Shown here: positions 10,424-21,369 of the stretch, in pieces
How positions within the stretch are numbered: the first letter of the stretch is position 1
Layout of the letters: each line of letters begins with the position of its first letter
Assembly: GCF_000003195.3 (NCBI RefSeq)
Contig: NC_012871.2
Coordinates: 5,443,997 to 5,507,996 of the forward strand
Reading direction: 5' to 3'
DNA from: Sorghum bicolor
Taxonomy: Eukaryota > Streptophyta > Magnoliopsida > Poales > Poaceae
Length of the DNA: 64,000 bases
Program-made: the position numbers and the translations under genes
Notes under the pieces: model-generated
What the model was told of the DNA's origin: nothing
The model's input: the letters and a program-made list of their open reading frames with translations, nothing else
The model's database searches: none

Positions 10424-11365
10424 TTCCTATTGTTTTGGTGTACCATCTTGACATCCACTTGTTGCCTCCTCCTCTGCACTTCCGGACTAAGTGACCAATG
10501 TGATGCCCTCTAGGCCCAGGCCTAGGCCCACCTCATCACCCCAACCATGCACTGTTAAGTTGACCTTCAATTCCATTGTGGATTATATGACAAGAGAAAT
10601 ATAAACCTATAGAGCTTGAAAGCCCTTTAACCCTTAGCTTAACAATTGTGTTCCTGTATGAGTTGCACTAGCAAAATCACACATATGCTCGTCTAAGCAC
10701 ACTATCACCGCCATTAATTTCTTTGAAGTTCATACAATGTGTGTGTAAATAGTTGAATTGGCCATAAAAAGTCTCATATAATTTTAGTATAATTTTGTTT
10801 TTCCAAACAACATTACAAATTGTATTATTATATGATGTTTACATAAGTTTCTACTAATAATTCACTAAGACTACTATCAAATCAAAGTCACAACTTATTC
10901 TATAGTAATACTTTTAAATTTTAGTTTGATACACTATTGCTTCATAAAGTGCTACTAGACATATAAACATAAATTGCTACTCTCTCTAACTCCAAGTGTA
11001 GATCACTTTAGTCTTCTATTTTTTCTATATAAGTCATCCTAGAATTTTTGTACATCTTTTAACCTTTTATCTCCCCTATCCTTGGTTAAAAAATTCTACT
11101 ACACCCACAAATATATGAGTTCCCTTTCACAATGAAGTATAAATCAAGGAGAATGCACACACCTTATCTTCCAGTGCCATTAGACTTGTCCCCTATCCTT
11201 GGAGCTTAGGTACTGTCGTATCAGGTTAATGAGAGATTCAAATAAAGGAATTGGAGCTCTTCGGTGAGGCACCGGAGCTACGCAGTAGAGGGTTCATCTA
11301 GTAGGGAGCCTTTGGGTTCCATCACGCACCAAAGAGCACACATAAGAGAAACACAACTAGTTGAT
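10424..11365. other. Intergenic stretch, nothing recognised
   Basis: Mostly AT-rich with a short GC patch (10480-10560). No coding segment, repeat end or RNA gene that I can support. Confidence 0.5.
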
Positions 11366-11772
11366 TGAAAGCCCTAGCTTAGTTTTGATGTGCTAACCAT
11401 ATGGACTAATGCTTTCAATGAGTTTGATAAGTTAGGGTCCACTTGATGGTGATGAAAAAGGCTTAAGAGATGGTGGAGATGGAAGTTCATAAACATATCA
11501 AGCTAAGTGCTCAACCATGGAGAGAAGGAGTTGGAAAGCAAGCCCAAAGGCAAAGGTATAATGTTAGGCCTTTGCTTTTGCCAGCCAATCTGAAATAGAG
11601 TGCACAGTTGGGTTTAGGATAGATATAGCGCAAAGAGGCATGACAGCTCTAAAGTGATAAGAGTTATCTAATGCCTCTTTTTTTCTAGTCTTGAGGTCAG
11701 TAGGGGAATGACTAGAATTGAATTACAAATCGTTCCTCTTTTTTCACTTTCTTTATAGGTATGTGTAGTTGG
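11366..11772 (+). mobile_element. Divergent, truncated LTR of the same family
   Basis: Starts TGAAAGCCCTAGCTTAGTTT, like the 5' end of the solo LTRs, and keeps order with them (AAGTGCTCAAC, GGCAAAGGTAT, TTTAGGATAGATA) at lower identity. No 3' end precedes the solo LTR that begins at 11778, so this is an old or truncated relative. Confidence 0.55.
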
Positions 11773-11777
11773 CATAC

Positions 11778-13732
11778 TGAAAGCCCTAGTTTGGTTTTGG
11801 ATAATTGATGAAACCCTAATACTAACCTCTATACTAAGTGTGTGTAGACTTAATGAGGTTGGTACATGCCAAGTGATGGAGCAAGTGATGATCATGGTGA
11901 TGATGGTGACGACCACAAGATGATCAAGTGCTCAACTTTGAAAAGAAGAAAGAGAAAAACAAAACCCTATGGAGATCAAGGCAAAGGTATTGCTTAGGGT
12001 TTTGGTTTTGGTGATCAAGACACCATAGAGGGTGTGATCACATTTAGGATAGATAGCCGTACTATAAAGAGGGGAATTCTTTGGCTAAGCAGTTATCCAG
12101 TGCCACTAGGTGTCATTGTTCATGTGCATGCATTTAGAACCTAGTGAGCTAACTTAACTCCTTCGAAGAAAATGGTTGTGAAAATGCTAACACACGTGCA
12201 CAAGTTGGTTTACACTTTGTGGTGTTGGCACACTTTGAGAAGGAGGTGGAGTTTGAAAGGTAGAGAGAGGATGGGTTCCTCTCTCCCTCCCGTCGAGCTT
12301 GCGAGGCGGGATTCGGCGCTTTTCGAGAAAATGAAGTGCATATTTTCTATTGCGCCGGTGGGAAATTTGGAGAAGTCGCGGGAGTGTTTCTCGCTGAGAA
12401 AACACTCACCGGACGCTGGCTTCTGGAGCACCGGACGCTGCGTCTGAGCGTCCGGTGCAGACAGTGCCTGGCCCAGCTAGGGTAAGGCACCGGACGATAG
12501 GCACCGGACGCTGGCTTGAGCGTCCGGTGGTTAGCGTCCGGTGTGCGGGCGTTTTGCGACCCTCTCTGCGCGTGGGTCCGGTGAGCACCGGACGCTGAGG
12601 GTGCGTCCGGTGGCTTGCGTCCGGTGATCCTGCGAGTTTGCGGAACTCTCTGCGCATGAGTCCGGTGTGCATCGGACGCGTCCGGTGCTAACTTGCTCAG
12701 CGTCCGGTGCTCTGCAGGTTACCGTTAGACTCTGACACGCGGCTGACGTTGGAGCACCGGACGCTGGTGTTGAGCGTCCGGTGCCCCTTTAAGAGCGTCC
12801 GGTGACCCCGCAGTTTGCCCAGTGAAAGAGCCAACGGCTCTATTTGCTTGAGGGGTTATAAATACGTGTTTGGCCGGCTTGGGGCTCACACTCTTGGCAT
12901 TCTAACATACTTGACATCCTTGTGAGCCTAAGAAAACACCTCACACTCATCTCCTTCATAGATTATACATCTTTGTGAGATTGGGAGTGATTTCAAGTAC
13001 ATTTGCTTGAGTGATTGCATCTAGTGGCACTTGGGGATCGTTCTAGCTGCGTTTTTCTTGTTACTCTTGGTGGTTGCCGCCACCTAGACGGCTTGGAGCA
13101 GCGGAGGAGCATTGGCACGAGTTGGTGATTGTTCGTGGCCATCTCCCGGTGATTGTGAGAGGTTTGTGCCTACCTCGGCGGAGAGCCAAAGGCAACATTA
13201 GTGGATTGCTCGTGTCATTGAGCTACCTCACTTGTGGATAGGTTCTTGTGGTGTCCTAGTGAGGACGAGGTTCGTGCAACACCTCTTAGCCACCGAACCA
13301 CCAAGTGTTGGTCGACACAACGGGGACGTAGCGTGCCGGCAAGCACGTGAACCTCGGGAGAAAAATTGTGTGTCTCCATTGTGATTGTTCATTGGTTTTC
13401 TCCCGGTGTTTGGACTTCATATTATTGATTGGTTCATCCCCTCTACGCGGTGGTATAAAGATCAAACCTTCTCTCTTACTTTCTTGCAAACTAGAGTAGC
13501 TTACTTACTTGTATAGAAACTTTAGGTAGCTCTCTAGTGTGAGTAGTGACATAGCTCTTGTGTGCTTAGTGATCATATCAACTAGAATTGTTGGATAGGT
13601 GGCTTGCAAACACCCCATTAGAGCTAGAGCAAAAAGCTTCGCTTTGTTATTTACTAACCACTTGCTCTAGTAAGTTTTGTAGATTTTTTAAATAGGCTAT
13701 TCACCCCCCTCTAGCCATATTAGGACCTTTCA
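11778..13732 (+). mobile_element. Solo LTR, 1955 bp, TSD CATAC
   Basis: TGAAAGCCCTAG...AGGACCTTTCA with an exact 5-bp duplication CATAC at 11773-11777 and 13733-13737. The layout matches the copy at 4908: AT-rich 5' part, GC-rich CACCGGAC/GTCCGGTG block (12405-12810), TATA box (GTTATAAATACG near 12856), then an AT-rich 3' part. No internal retroelement sequence follows. Separated by 33 bp from an inverted copy. Confidence 0.93.
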
Positions 13733-13765
13733 CATACCTACATCTTTTCTCTCTCACAAAGTAAT

Positions 13766-15706
13766 TGAAAGGTCCTAATATGACTAGAGGGGGGTGAATA
13801 GCCTATTTAAAAATTCTACAAACTCATTAGAGCAAGAGGTTAGTAAATAACAAAGCGAAGCTTTTTGCTCTAGCTCTAAAGGGGTGTTTGCAAGCCACCT
13901 ACCCAACAATTCTAGTTGCTATGATCACTATGCATACAAGAACTAAGTCTCTACAAGGAACACTAGTGAACTAGGCTACACAAGACAAAGTAAGCAACTA
14001 AACTAATTACACTACTTTGCGGTAAGTAAAGGATAGGATGAGATATGTATACCACCATGTAGAAGGGATGAACCAATCAATAATATGACGTCCAATCACC
14101 AGGAGAAATCCAAAGAACAAACACAATGGAGACAAACAATTTTCTCCCGAGGTTCACGTGCTTGCCGGCATGCTACGTCCCTGTTGTGTCGACCAACACT
14201 TGGTGGTTCGGTGGCTAAGAGGTGTAGCACGAACCTCGTTCTCACTAGGACACCACAAGAACCTACCCACAAGTGAGGTAGCTCAATGACAAGAGCAATC
14301 CACTAATGTTGCCTTTGGCTCTCCGCCGAGGTAGGCACAAACCTCTCACAATCACAGGGAGATGGCCACGAACAATCACCAACTCGTGTCAATCCTCCTC
14401 CGCTGCTCCAAGCCGTCTAGGTGGCGGCAACCATCAAGAGTAACAAGAAAACCGCAGCCAAAACGATCCCCATGTGCCACTAGATGCAATCACTCAAGCA
14501 AATACACCTGGAATCACTCCTAATCTCACAAAGATGAATAATCTATGAAGGAGATGAGTGGGAGGTGTTTGCTTAGGCTCACAAGTATGTCAAGTATGCT
14601 AGAATGCCAAGAGAGTAAGCCCTAAGTCGGCCAACACGTATTTATAAGCCACTCAAACAAATAGAGTTGTTGGCTTTCTTCACTGGGCAAAACTCGGGGT
14701 CACCGGACGCTCTTCAGGGGGCACCGGACGCTCAACCCCTACGTCCGGTGCTCCAGAAACGGCCACGTGTCGCCTTTTGAAAAACTCGCGTCAGAGTCTA
14801 ATGGTAACCTGCAAAGCACCGGACGCTCCTAAACGCGTCCGGTGCACACCAGTCTTAAACGCAGGGAGGTTCGTAATATGCGCAGGGCACCGGAAGCTGA
14901 GCACCGGACCGTCCGGTGCTCATCGGACTTAAACCCAGGGAGCATTGCAAAACGGACCTCACACCGGACACGTACCACCGGACGCACAAGCCTGCGTACG
15001 GTGCGTGTCGTCCGGTGCCTTACCCTAGCTGGGCCAGGCACTGACTACACCGGCGCATAGACTCAGCGTCCGGTGCCTCAGTGGCCAGCGTCCGGTACAC
15101 TCCCGCGACATCTCCAAATTTCCCATCGACGCAATAGAAAATATGCACTTCGTTTTCTCAAAAAGCGCCGAATCCCTCCTCGCAAGCTCGGCGGGAGGGA
15201 GAGAGGAACCCATCCTCTCTCTACCCTTCAAACTCCACCTCCTTCTCAAAGTGTGCCAAAACCACAAAGTGTGTACCAACATGTGTACGTGTGTTAGCAT
15301 TTTCACAATCATTTTCTTCGAAGGAGTTAAGTTAGCTCACTAGGTTCTAAATGCATGCACAAGAACAATGACACCTAGTGGCACTTGATAATCGTTTAGC
15401 CAAAGAATTCTCCTCTTTATAGTACGGCTATCTATCCTAAATGTGATCACACCCTCTATGGTGTCTTGATCACCAAAACTAAAACCCTAAGCAATATCTT
15501 TGCGTCAAACTCCATAGGGTTTTGTTTTTCTCTTTCTTCTTTTCCAAGTTGAGCACTTGATTATTTTGTGGTCATCACCATCATCACCATGATCATCTCT
15601 TGCTCCATCACTTGGCATGTACCAACCTCATTAAGTCTACACACACTTAGTATAGAAGTTAGTACTAGAGTTTTATCAATTATCCAAAACCAAACTAGGG
15701 CTTTCA
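13766..15706 (-). mobile_element. Solo LTR, 1941 bp, TSD GTAAT, inverted
   Basis: The reverse-oriented unit runs from TGAAAGGTCC (13766) to GGGCTTTCA (15706), with an exact 5-bp duplication GTAAT at 13761-13765 and 15707-15711. Same motif block at 14700-15100. With the copy at 11778 it forms a head-to-head inverted pair with ~1.95-kb arms and a 33-bp spacer. Confidence 0.93.
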
Positions 15707-15828
15707 GTAATCTACACAGAAACAACTCAATTTTACTGGAACATCTCCCCATGTCACCCTAGCTTGCTTAAAAAGGAGCAAAAAAGGTAAGAAAAGGAGC
15801 AAATATGTTGAACGCTTTACATGGGACA

Positions 15829-17188
15829 CCTACATGAATGCTTGGAGTTTTCCTAATAAGATGCCACTGCTCACTACCTTTTAGCATTGGAAAACTTTGA
15901 ACATTGTCGACTCCTATTTTGGCGAGCACTACAGACTTCAGGACCAATGTGCTTATATTAGCATCGATATGCCTAGTTAACCACTCGAGCATTCCATCAG
16001 AAAGGAACATGGAGGTTTTTCTTTTTACATTTGAAAATTCTATACTTTGCTACATTCACTTAATTCCTCTGAGATTATCAAACTTGTGTGCCGATGCCAC
16101 ATCCATCACTGATAGTCGAAAATCTTGTCTTTGGTAGGAGTAAGTAGGATTCAATTTTGGTGGTTACACGAAAGCATCTGATGAGGAGCTGGAAATGCCA
16201 ACTTTGCCATGGAAATCTGTTGTCTTCGCCAAGCATGCCCGAAAGAAACTCTGATGCACTTCTTTAAAAACAAGCCTTGAGTGATAGATCTAATTCCCAT
16301 TATATATTTATGCTGTTTTCAATTTGAAATCACGTTGCCAATTTATAAATTTTCTATTTGAAAAGTGTGGCCATTTAGAAGAACAATTATATGCTTATAT
16401 AACTTGATCACTGTTTCCCTTTGTTGAATCTACAAGTCACTAGTATCTTATTTGATTCGATAATGGTGCCTAGATACTAGTACGTGACAGGTCTCAATCT
16501 ATTTCTTTTGGGCGGTATATGTAACCGAACCTACACTCTATGTGCATTAAAGGGCAAAGAAAATCGTGCAAATTATATCGTGATAGCCGCACACACTAGA
16601 ATCACCGCCCAAACTAGCCAACACTTGATCGACTATTTCTCATCCGATTCTCAACCAAATTGTTCGAGACCATTATTATTCGAAAGGTATTTTTGGGATC
16701 CATGTTCGTATAAATTTTGGTTCGAAATGATCGATCCTATCGGGAGAACTCGTGCCCTAAAGTCAGAAGAGAAGCACACTTGCAATGGAGATTCCCCCAA
16801 ACGGACCTATCCGCACCGAACTCCCAATTTCTCCCTAAATTTTGAACCAAATTAGACAAAACAACTTGCACTTGAAAGAAAATTTAATCGCCTACAAACA
16901 CACTAAGTTTCATTGGAAACGATGGATCACCTTGCGAGAGAGGAGCTCGAGGATTCGTGAGAGAAGCACAGATGCAACGACCTAGCAGGGTAGCATTCGA
17001 GCCACCACACGACGAGCGTCCCCACCCGTCAGATCTCGGCGGATCTAACGGCCCACGGTGAGCTGCAGCCACAGCGGGGTAGCAATCCGCGTATGATCCG
17101 CTCGGCCAATCGGCTCGGTGCGACGTCTTTGAGCGTTTCTAGTCGCCACTGCTATTTAAGCGGCCTCGTCCTTACCTCCGCTCTCATC
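15829..17188 (+). repeat. Upstream copy of a tandem duplication of the H1 promoter region
   Basis: About 1.36 kb that aligns, with point changes and small indels, to 17189-18468 immediately upstream of histone H1. Shared landmarks: CCTACATGAATG at the start; GACTCCTATTTTGG; AATCTTGTCTTTGGTAGGAG; the CTCGGCCAAT box; and CTATTTAAGCGGCCTCGTCC at the end, equivalent to the H1 TATA region. The 123-codon ORF at 16484-16855 is not kept in the second copy and is not called. Confidence 0.85.
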
Positions 17189-18468
17189 ACCTACATGAAT
17201 GTCTAAAGTTTCCCTAATATGATGTCACTGCTTGCTACCTTTCAACATTAGCAAAATTTGACTCCTATTTTGGTGAGCACTGTAGGCTCTAGGACCAACG
17301 TGCTTGTATAGCAAATTAAATGACCTTTCGACATTCTATATCTAGCATCGATATGCCTAGTTAATCACTCGAGCATTTCATCATAAATGAATATGGATGT
17401 TTTTCCGTTATACTTTGATATGTTCACTTAATTCCTCCCGCGTTATCAAACTTGCGTGCTTGTGTGCCGATATCACATCCATCGTTCCTGACTAGTCAAA
17501 AATCTTGTCTTTGGTAGGAGTAAGTAGGATTCAACTATGGTGGTTACACGAAAACATCCGACGAAGAGAACGAGGTGCCAGCTTTGCGATGGAAATCTGC
17601 TATCTTCAGCAAGCATGCCCAAAGTAAGAAACTCCGATCCACTTCTTTAAAAAACAAGTTCTTGATCGATATAGATCTAATTTCCATTCTAGTATTCTCT
17701 TATTTGATTTTGATATACGGAGTATATGATATAAAATGGTGCCTAGCTGCTACGTGGCGGGCCTTAATTTTTTTTTGGCGACATGCAATGCACCTGCACT
17801 CTAGGTGTGGTACACGGCAAAAGTGAGCTCGAGCACGCTGTATCGTGACACACGCAGGAGAATCACCGTTTAGACCAGCCATCACTTGATCGACTATTCC
17901 TCGTCCGATTCTCAACCAAATTGTTCGAGACCACTTCCATTCGAAAGATAATTTTAGGACCCACGTCCGTATAAAATTTTGTTCGAAACGATCGATCCTG
18001 CCAGGAGAATTCGTGCCCCAAAGTCGGAAGAGAAACACACTTGCACGGAGATTCCCCCAAACAGACCTGTCCCCACCGAATCCCCAATTTCTCCCTGAAT
18101 TCTCAACCAAATTAGAGGAAACCACTCGCATTTGAAAGACAATTTAGTCCCCTACAAACACACCGAGTTTCATCGGAAACGATGGATCACGTCGCGAGAG
18201 GTCAGCTCGGGGATTTGGAAGAGAAGCACAGATGCAACAGGTTCGCGTCCGCTGGCGTCGACCCAGCAGGCCAGCATCCGAGCCACCGCGCGGCGAGCGT
18301 CCCCACCCGTTGGATCCGGGCGGATCCGACGGCCCGCGGGGAGCTGCAGACACGGCGGGGTAGCGATCCGCGAGTGAACCCGCTCGGCCAATCGCAGCGC
18401 GGGGCTACGTCCCTGAGCCTTTCCACTCGCCACCCGCTATTTAAACGGCCTCGTCCTCGCCTCCGGTC
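17189..18468 (+). repeat. Downstream copy of the H1 promoter duplication
   Basis: The gene-proximal copy of the ~1.3-kb duplication. It ends inside the H1 5' leader (GCCTCGTCCTCGCCTCCGG). It also has an internal duplication of ~190-bp period: ATTCTCAACCAAATT..GAAAG at about 17910 and again at 18100, and GAAACGATSGATC..GGAAGAGAA at 17985 and 18177. So this regulatory region is repeated at two scales. Confidence 0.8.
18365..18446 (+). promoter_or_regulatory. Histone H1 core promoter: octamer, CCAAT, TATA
   Basis: GATCCGCG at 18365-18372 is the reverse complement of CGCGGATC, the plant histone-promoter octamer. CCAATCG follows near 18389, then the TATA-type CTATTTAAAC at 18437-18446, about 120 bp before the ATG. 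In the upstream duplicate (about 17080-17160) the octamer reads AATCCGCG and the TATA CTATTTAAGC, so the upstream promoter copy looks decayed. Factor binding is inferred from the motifs. Confidence 0.7.
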
Positions 18469-18567
18469 TCTTCACCCACCGCCGCCGCCGACGACGCAGC
18501 GAGCGAACGCACCAGCGCACGCGCAGTCCCGGAGAGTTGAGAGAGAGTAGTTGTAGCAGTAGTCGCG

Positions 18568-19537
18568 ATGTCGACGGAGGAGGCTGTTGTTGCCGAGGTC
18601 CCGGTGACCGAGGTGGAGGCCGAGGCACCGGCGGCCCAGGAGGCGGAGAAGGACAAGGCGAAGAAGACGGCACCGAAGGAGAAGAAGGCGGCGCCGAAAG
18701 AGAAGAAGGACACGGCAAAGAAGCCGGCGGCGCACCCTCCCTACGCTGAGGTGAGACCGCCGGTGGTTCAGTCCGTTACGATCGAGTTGATTCGTTGTTC
18801 CGCTGGATTGGTGCTTTCGATTGCTTGTTTCTTGGTGTGGAATCTGTTGGATCGGTCTTGGCGCTGGCTTCTGTTCATGTTCGCGAATTCGATCCTGAAT
18901 CTGAGATGCAAATTTTTATTTTTGGGTTTGGTTGCAGATGATTTCAGAGGCAATCGCTGCCCTGAAGGAGCGGACCGGGTCGAGCTCGGTGGCCATAGCC
19001 AAGTACGTGGAGGAGAAGCACGGCGGCAAGCTCCCCACCAACTTCCGCAAGCAGCTGACCTCGCAGCTGAAGAAGCTCGCCGCCGCCGGGAAGCTGACGA
19101 GGGTGAAGAACTCGTTCAAGCTGCCGGTCACCGCCCGCCCTGCCGCCGACGCCAAGCCCAAGGCGGCCGCCAAGCCCAAGGCACCCAAGGCCGCCAAGAC
19201 CGCGGCCAAGCCCAAGGCCTCGCCGAAGGCGAAGGCTAAGACGGCGGCGTCGCCCAAGCCCAAGGCGAAGGCCAAGCCTGCCGGTCCCACGCCTGCTGCC
19301 CTGCCGAAGCCCCGCGGGCGCCCTCCCAAGGTTGCCAAGACCTCCGCCAAGTCCTCCCCCGCCAAGGGAGCAGCCAAGAAGGCTGCTGCTTCTGCTGCTG
19401 CTGCCAAGAAGGAGAAGGCAGTGGCATCGTCTAAGAAGGCGGTGGGATCGCCCAAGAAGAAGGCGGCGACCCCAAAGAAGGCCGCCGCCGCTGCTGCTCC
19501 AGCCAGGAAGGGCGCGGCCAGGAAGGCCAAGAAGTAG
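18568..19537 (+). CDS. Linker histone H1
   Basis: Binds linker DNA at the nucleosome entry/exit and compacts chromatin. Exons 18568-18750 and 18938-19537 (intron 18751-18937, GTGAGA...TTGCAG, phase 0) give 260 codons. The N-tail is acidic, then Lys/Pro rich. The globular winged-helix domain spans about residues 56-125: HPPYAEMISEAIAALKERTG, then SSVAIAKYVEEKHGG, NFRKQL and KLTRVKNSFKL. The C-tail (about 130 residues) is made of Lys/Ala/Pro repeats with several SPKK-like motifs (ASPK, GSPKKK, ATPKK) and one AT-hook-like KPRGRPPK. The intron inside the globular domain after HPPYAE splits a segment that is strongly H1-specific. The H1 identification is firm; the subtype is not resolved. Confidence 0.97.
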
Positions 19538-19671
19538 GCTGCTTGCCTTGGCGCCGGCGATCCCTTGCGTCCCTCCATTCCGCCTATAGTATAGATTTCC
19601 CCCTCCTATCTGGATTTTGATCCATTCGTAGTCTTGTCATTAGCTCTAGAGTCTAGATTCGCCAGTAGCTA

Positions 19672-19814
19672 CTCTCTGCGTGTATGATGAACATCAAGTT
19701 AAGCTATAATGGATTCAGAGGTAGTAGTCTGTTGTCTGTAAAAAACTTTGCGATGGTTGATTGTGTGCGATGCTCCTCTCTGCCTGTATGATGAACATCA
19801 AGTTAATCTATAAT
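19672..19814 (+). repeat. 39-bp direct repeat pair in H1 3' region
   Basis: CTCTCTGCGTGTATGATGAA...CTATAAT at 19672-19710 recurs at 19776-19814 with two mismatches, ~104 bp apart. This lies in or just past the H1 3' UTR. The GATGAACATCAAGTT part contains a small inverted repeat (TGATGAACATCA). Confidence 0.7.
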
Positions 19815-21369
19815 AGTATTATTATGCTATCTCATGATTCCTGGACTCTTGCCTTGATTTTGCATCGTGTCGCAGCAGTTGGATTGTTGCATTGGTGGAT
19901 TTTGTTGGATTTAGATTTTAGAGAAGGGTCCTGCATTTAACGGTAATTCCAATAGTGTTGCATTGGACTGTAATTGTAATCGGGTTCGTTCAATTGTTGG
20001 ATAAAGAGAAGGATCTTAGCATCATATACGGTGAGAAAAGGCCGGGATTTGTTCGAAAATAACGCTGGAATCTTGGCGAAATCACTAGAATCATGCTTTG
20101 CTTACAGTGCTTTCCAAAACCAAAAGGCATTCTGGTTTGCGTGATTTGGATTCCAGAACGCAGAGCGGCCAGCGGCGCCGTTGTTTCCAAAATTATTCTT
20201 TGGGTTTGCGCGACTGGGATTTGGCAACCCGCGTGGTGCGCGTGGCGTGGACGGGGAGGCGCGCTTGCCGAAAATGAGAAGCAGGCGGGATGAGCTGGAG
20301 CGGATTGCGGTTTCGCTGCGCGGTGGCGGCCGTCGGCGGAGCAGGTGCGCTCGTTGCGGGTGTTTTGGGTGCCAGGGCGGGGCGGGAGATTTCCGTTTGG
20401 GGGAGCGTGTTTTGCCATTGCCTCTCTGGGCATTCGAAATTTCGGGGCAATGGACAGGTGGCCACGTACGGACCGAAATGGTTTCTATTTCTGGCTGCTG
20501 CTGGCTTTGTGTTTCGAGCCCACCTATCCGTGGTAACTCGACCCGTCGGCACACGGTGCGCCTCAAGTGGGCCTGTTGCGTTGTTGTTTCAGCCTGGTTG
20601 GACGGTAAAATCCATCTTTTCTGAATGAGTAGCATTTCCTCTTTTTTTAAAGGTATCTCCCCAGTCAAAAAACGTTTTTTTAGAAAATAAAGATATATTA
20701 AATATAATATTTTTTGAGTAGTATATTATTTATTACGCATTTGGCTACTCCACTGTTTTTTTACGCTTTGTTCGTTTGACTAATAAATCATAATAAAAAA
20801 TATTATTCGTTAATTTATTAAAGATAGAATCGATTTAAGCTTAAGTTTAAGTAAATGTACTATTTCTTTTAGGGATCTGCTCCTTCCGTCGTGGGCTCAC
20901 TCATGGCCTCCGTCATCGTCCTCAAGCGCCTCTCGTCGGCTGTTTTGGCGGCCGAGAGCCTCTCCACCGATGAGGGTCGTCTCGCCGGCTACCGCGAATG
21001 CCAATGCCTGCCCGTCTGCTCATCGACCGCCTTCCCACCGACGCTCATCCCCGTCGAGTCGCGTGCCTTCGCCGTTGCCGTTGCCGTTGCCGTCGTCGTC
21101 GGCGTGCCTGACCCCCGGTCACCCCCAATCGTGTCGTTTGGCCCATGGCCCATATCCACAGCTTCTGGCCCGCGCCGTAGGCCCAGCTGGGTTTCCCTTC
21201 CTTTTCCTTCTTTCTTCCCCGAGAAGTCGCGCCGTAGGCCCGAGCCGAGTTTCGCTTTGTTTCTTCCTCGAGAAGACAGAGCAAGCGCGGAAGCCTTAAA
21301 CCCTAGCGAGTTTCTAGAACCTTCCAGTCCCACCAGAAGCCTGACCCCTCGCTCGGAAGCCGCGGCGCC
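19815..21369. other. H1-KU70 intergenic region and KU70 5' leader
   Basis: AT-rich to 20130, then a GC-rich block (20130-20630), then AT-rich, then the GC-rich KU70 upstream region from 20880. Long open frames on both strands (147-291 codons) show no family resemblance and fit GC-rich composition. An AAACCCTA telo-like motif at 21298-21305 precedes the KU70 start. Confidence 0.5.

Noticed and set aside
11778..15706. A single giant fold-back transposon with ~1.95-kb arms
   Set aside because: Each arm has its own TG...CA ends and its own 5-bp duplication (CATAC, GTAAT), so these are two separate solo LTRs.
16484..16855. 123-codon ORF upstream of H1
   Set aside because: Lies in the duplicated promoter segment and is not open in the second copy.
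20102..20668. Possible gene on either strand (112-188 codons)
   Set aside because: GC-rich block with overlapping open frames, no domain or splice pattern recognised, no similar frame elsewhere in the window.
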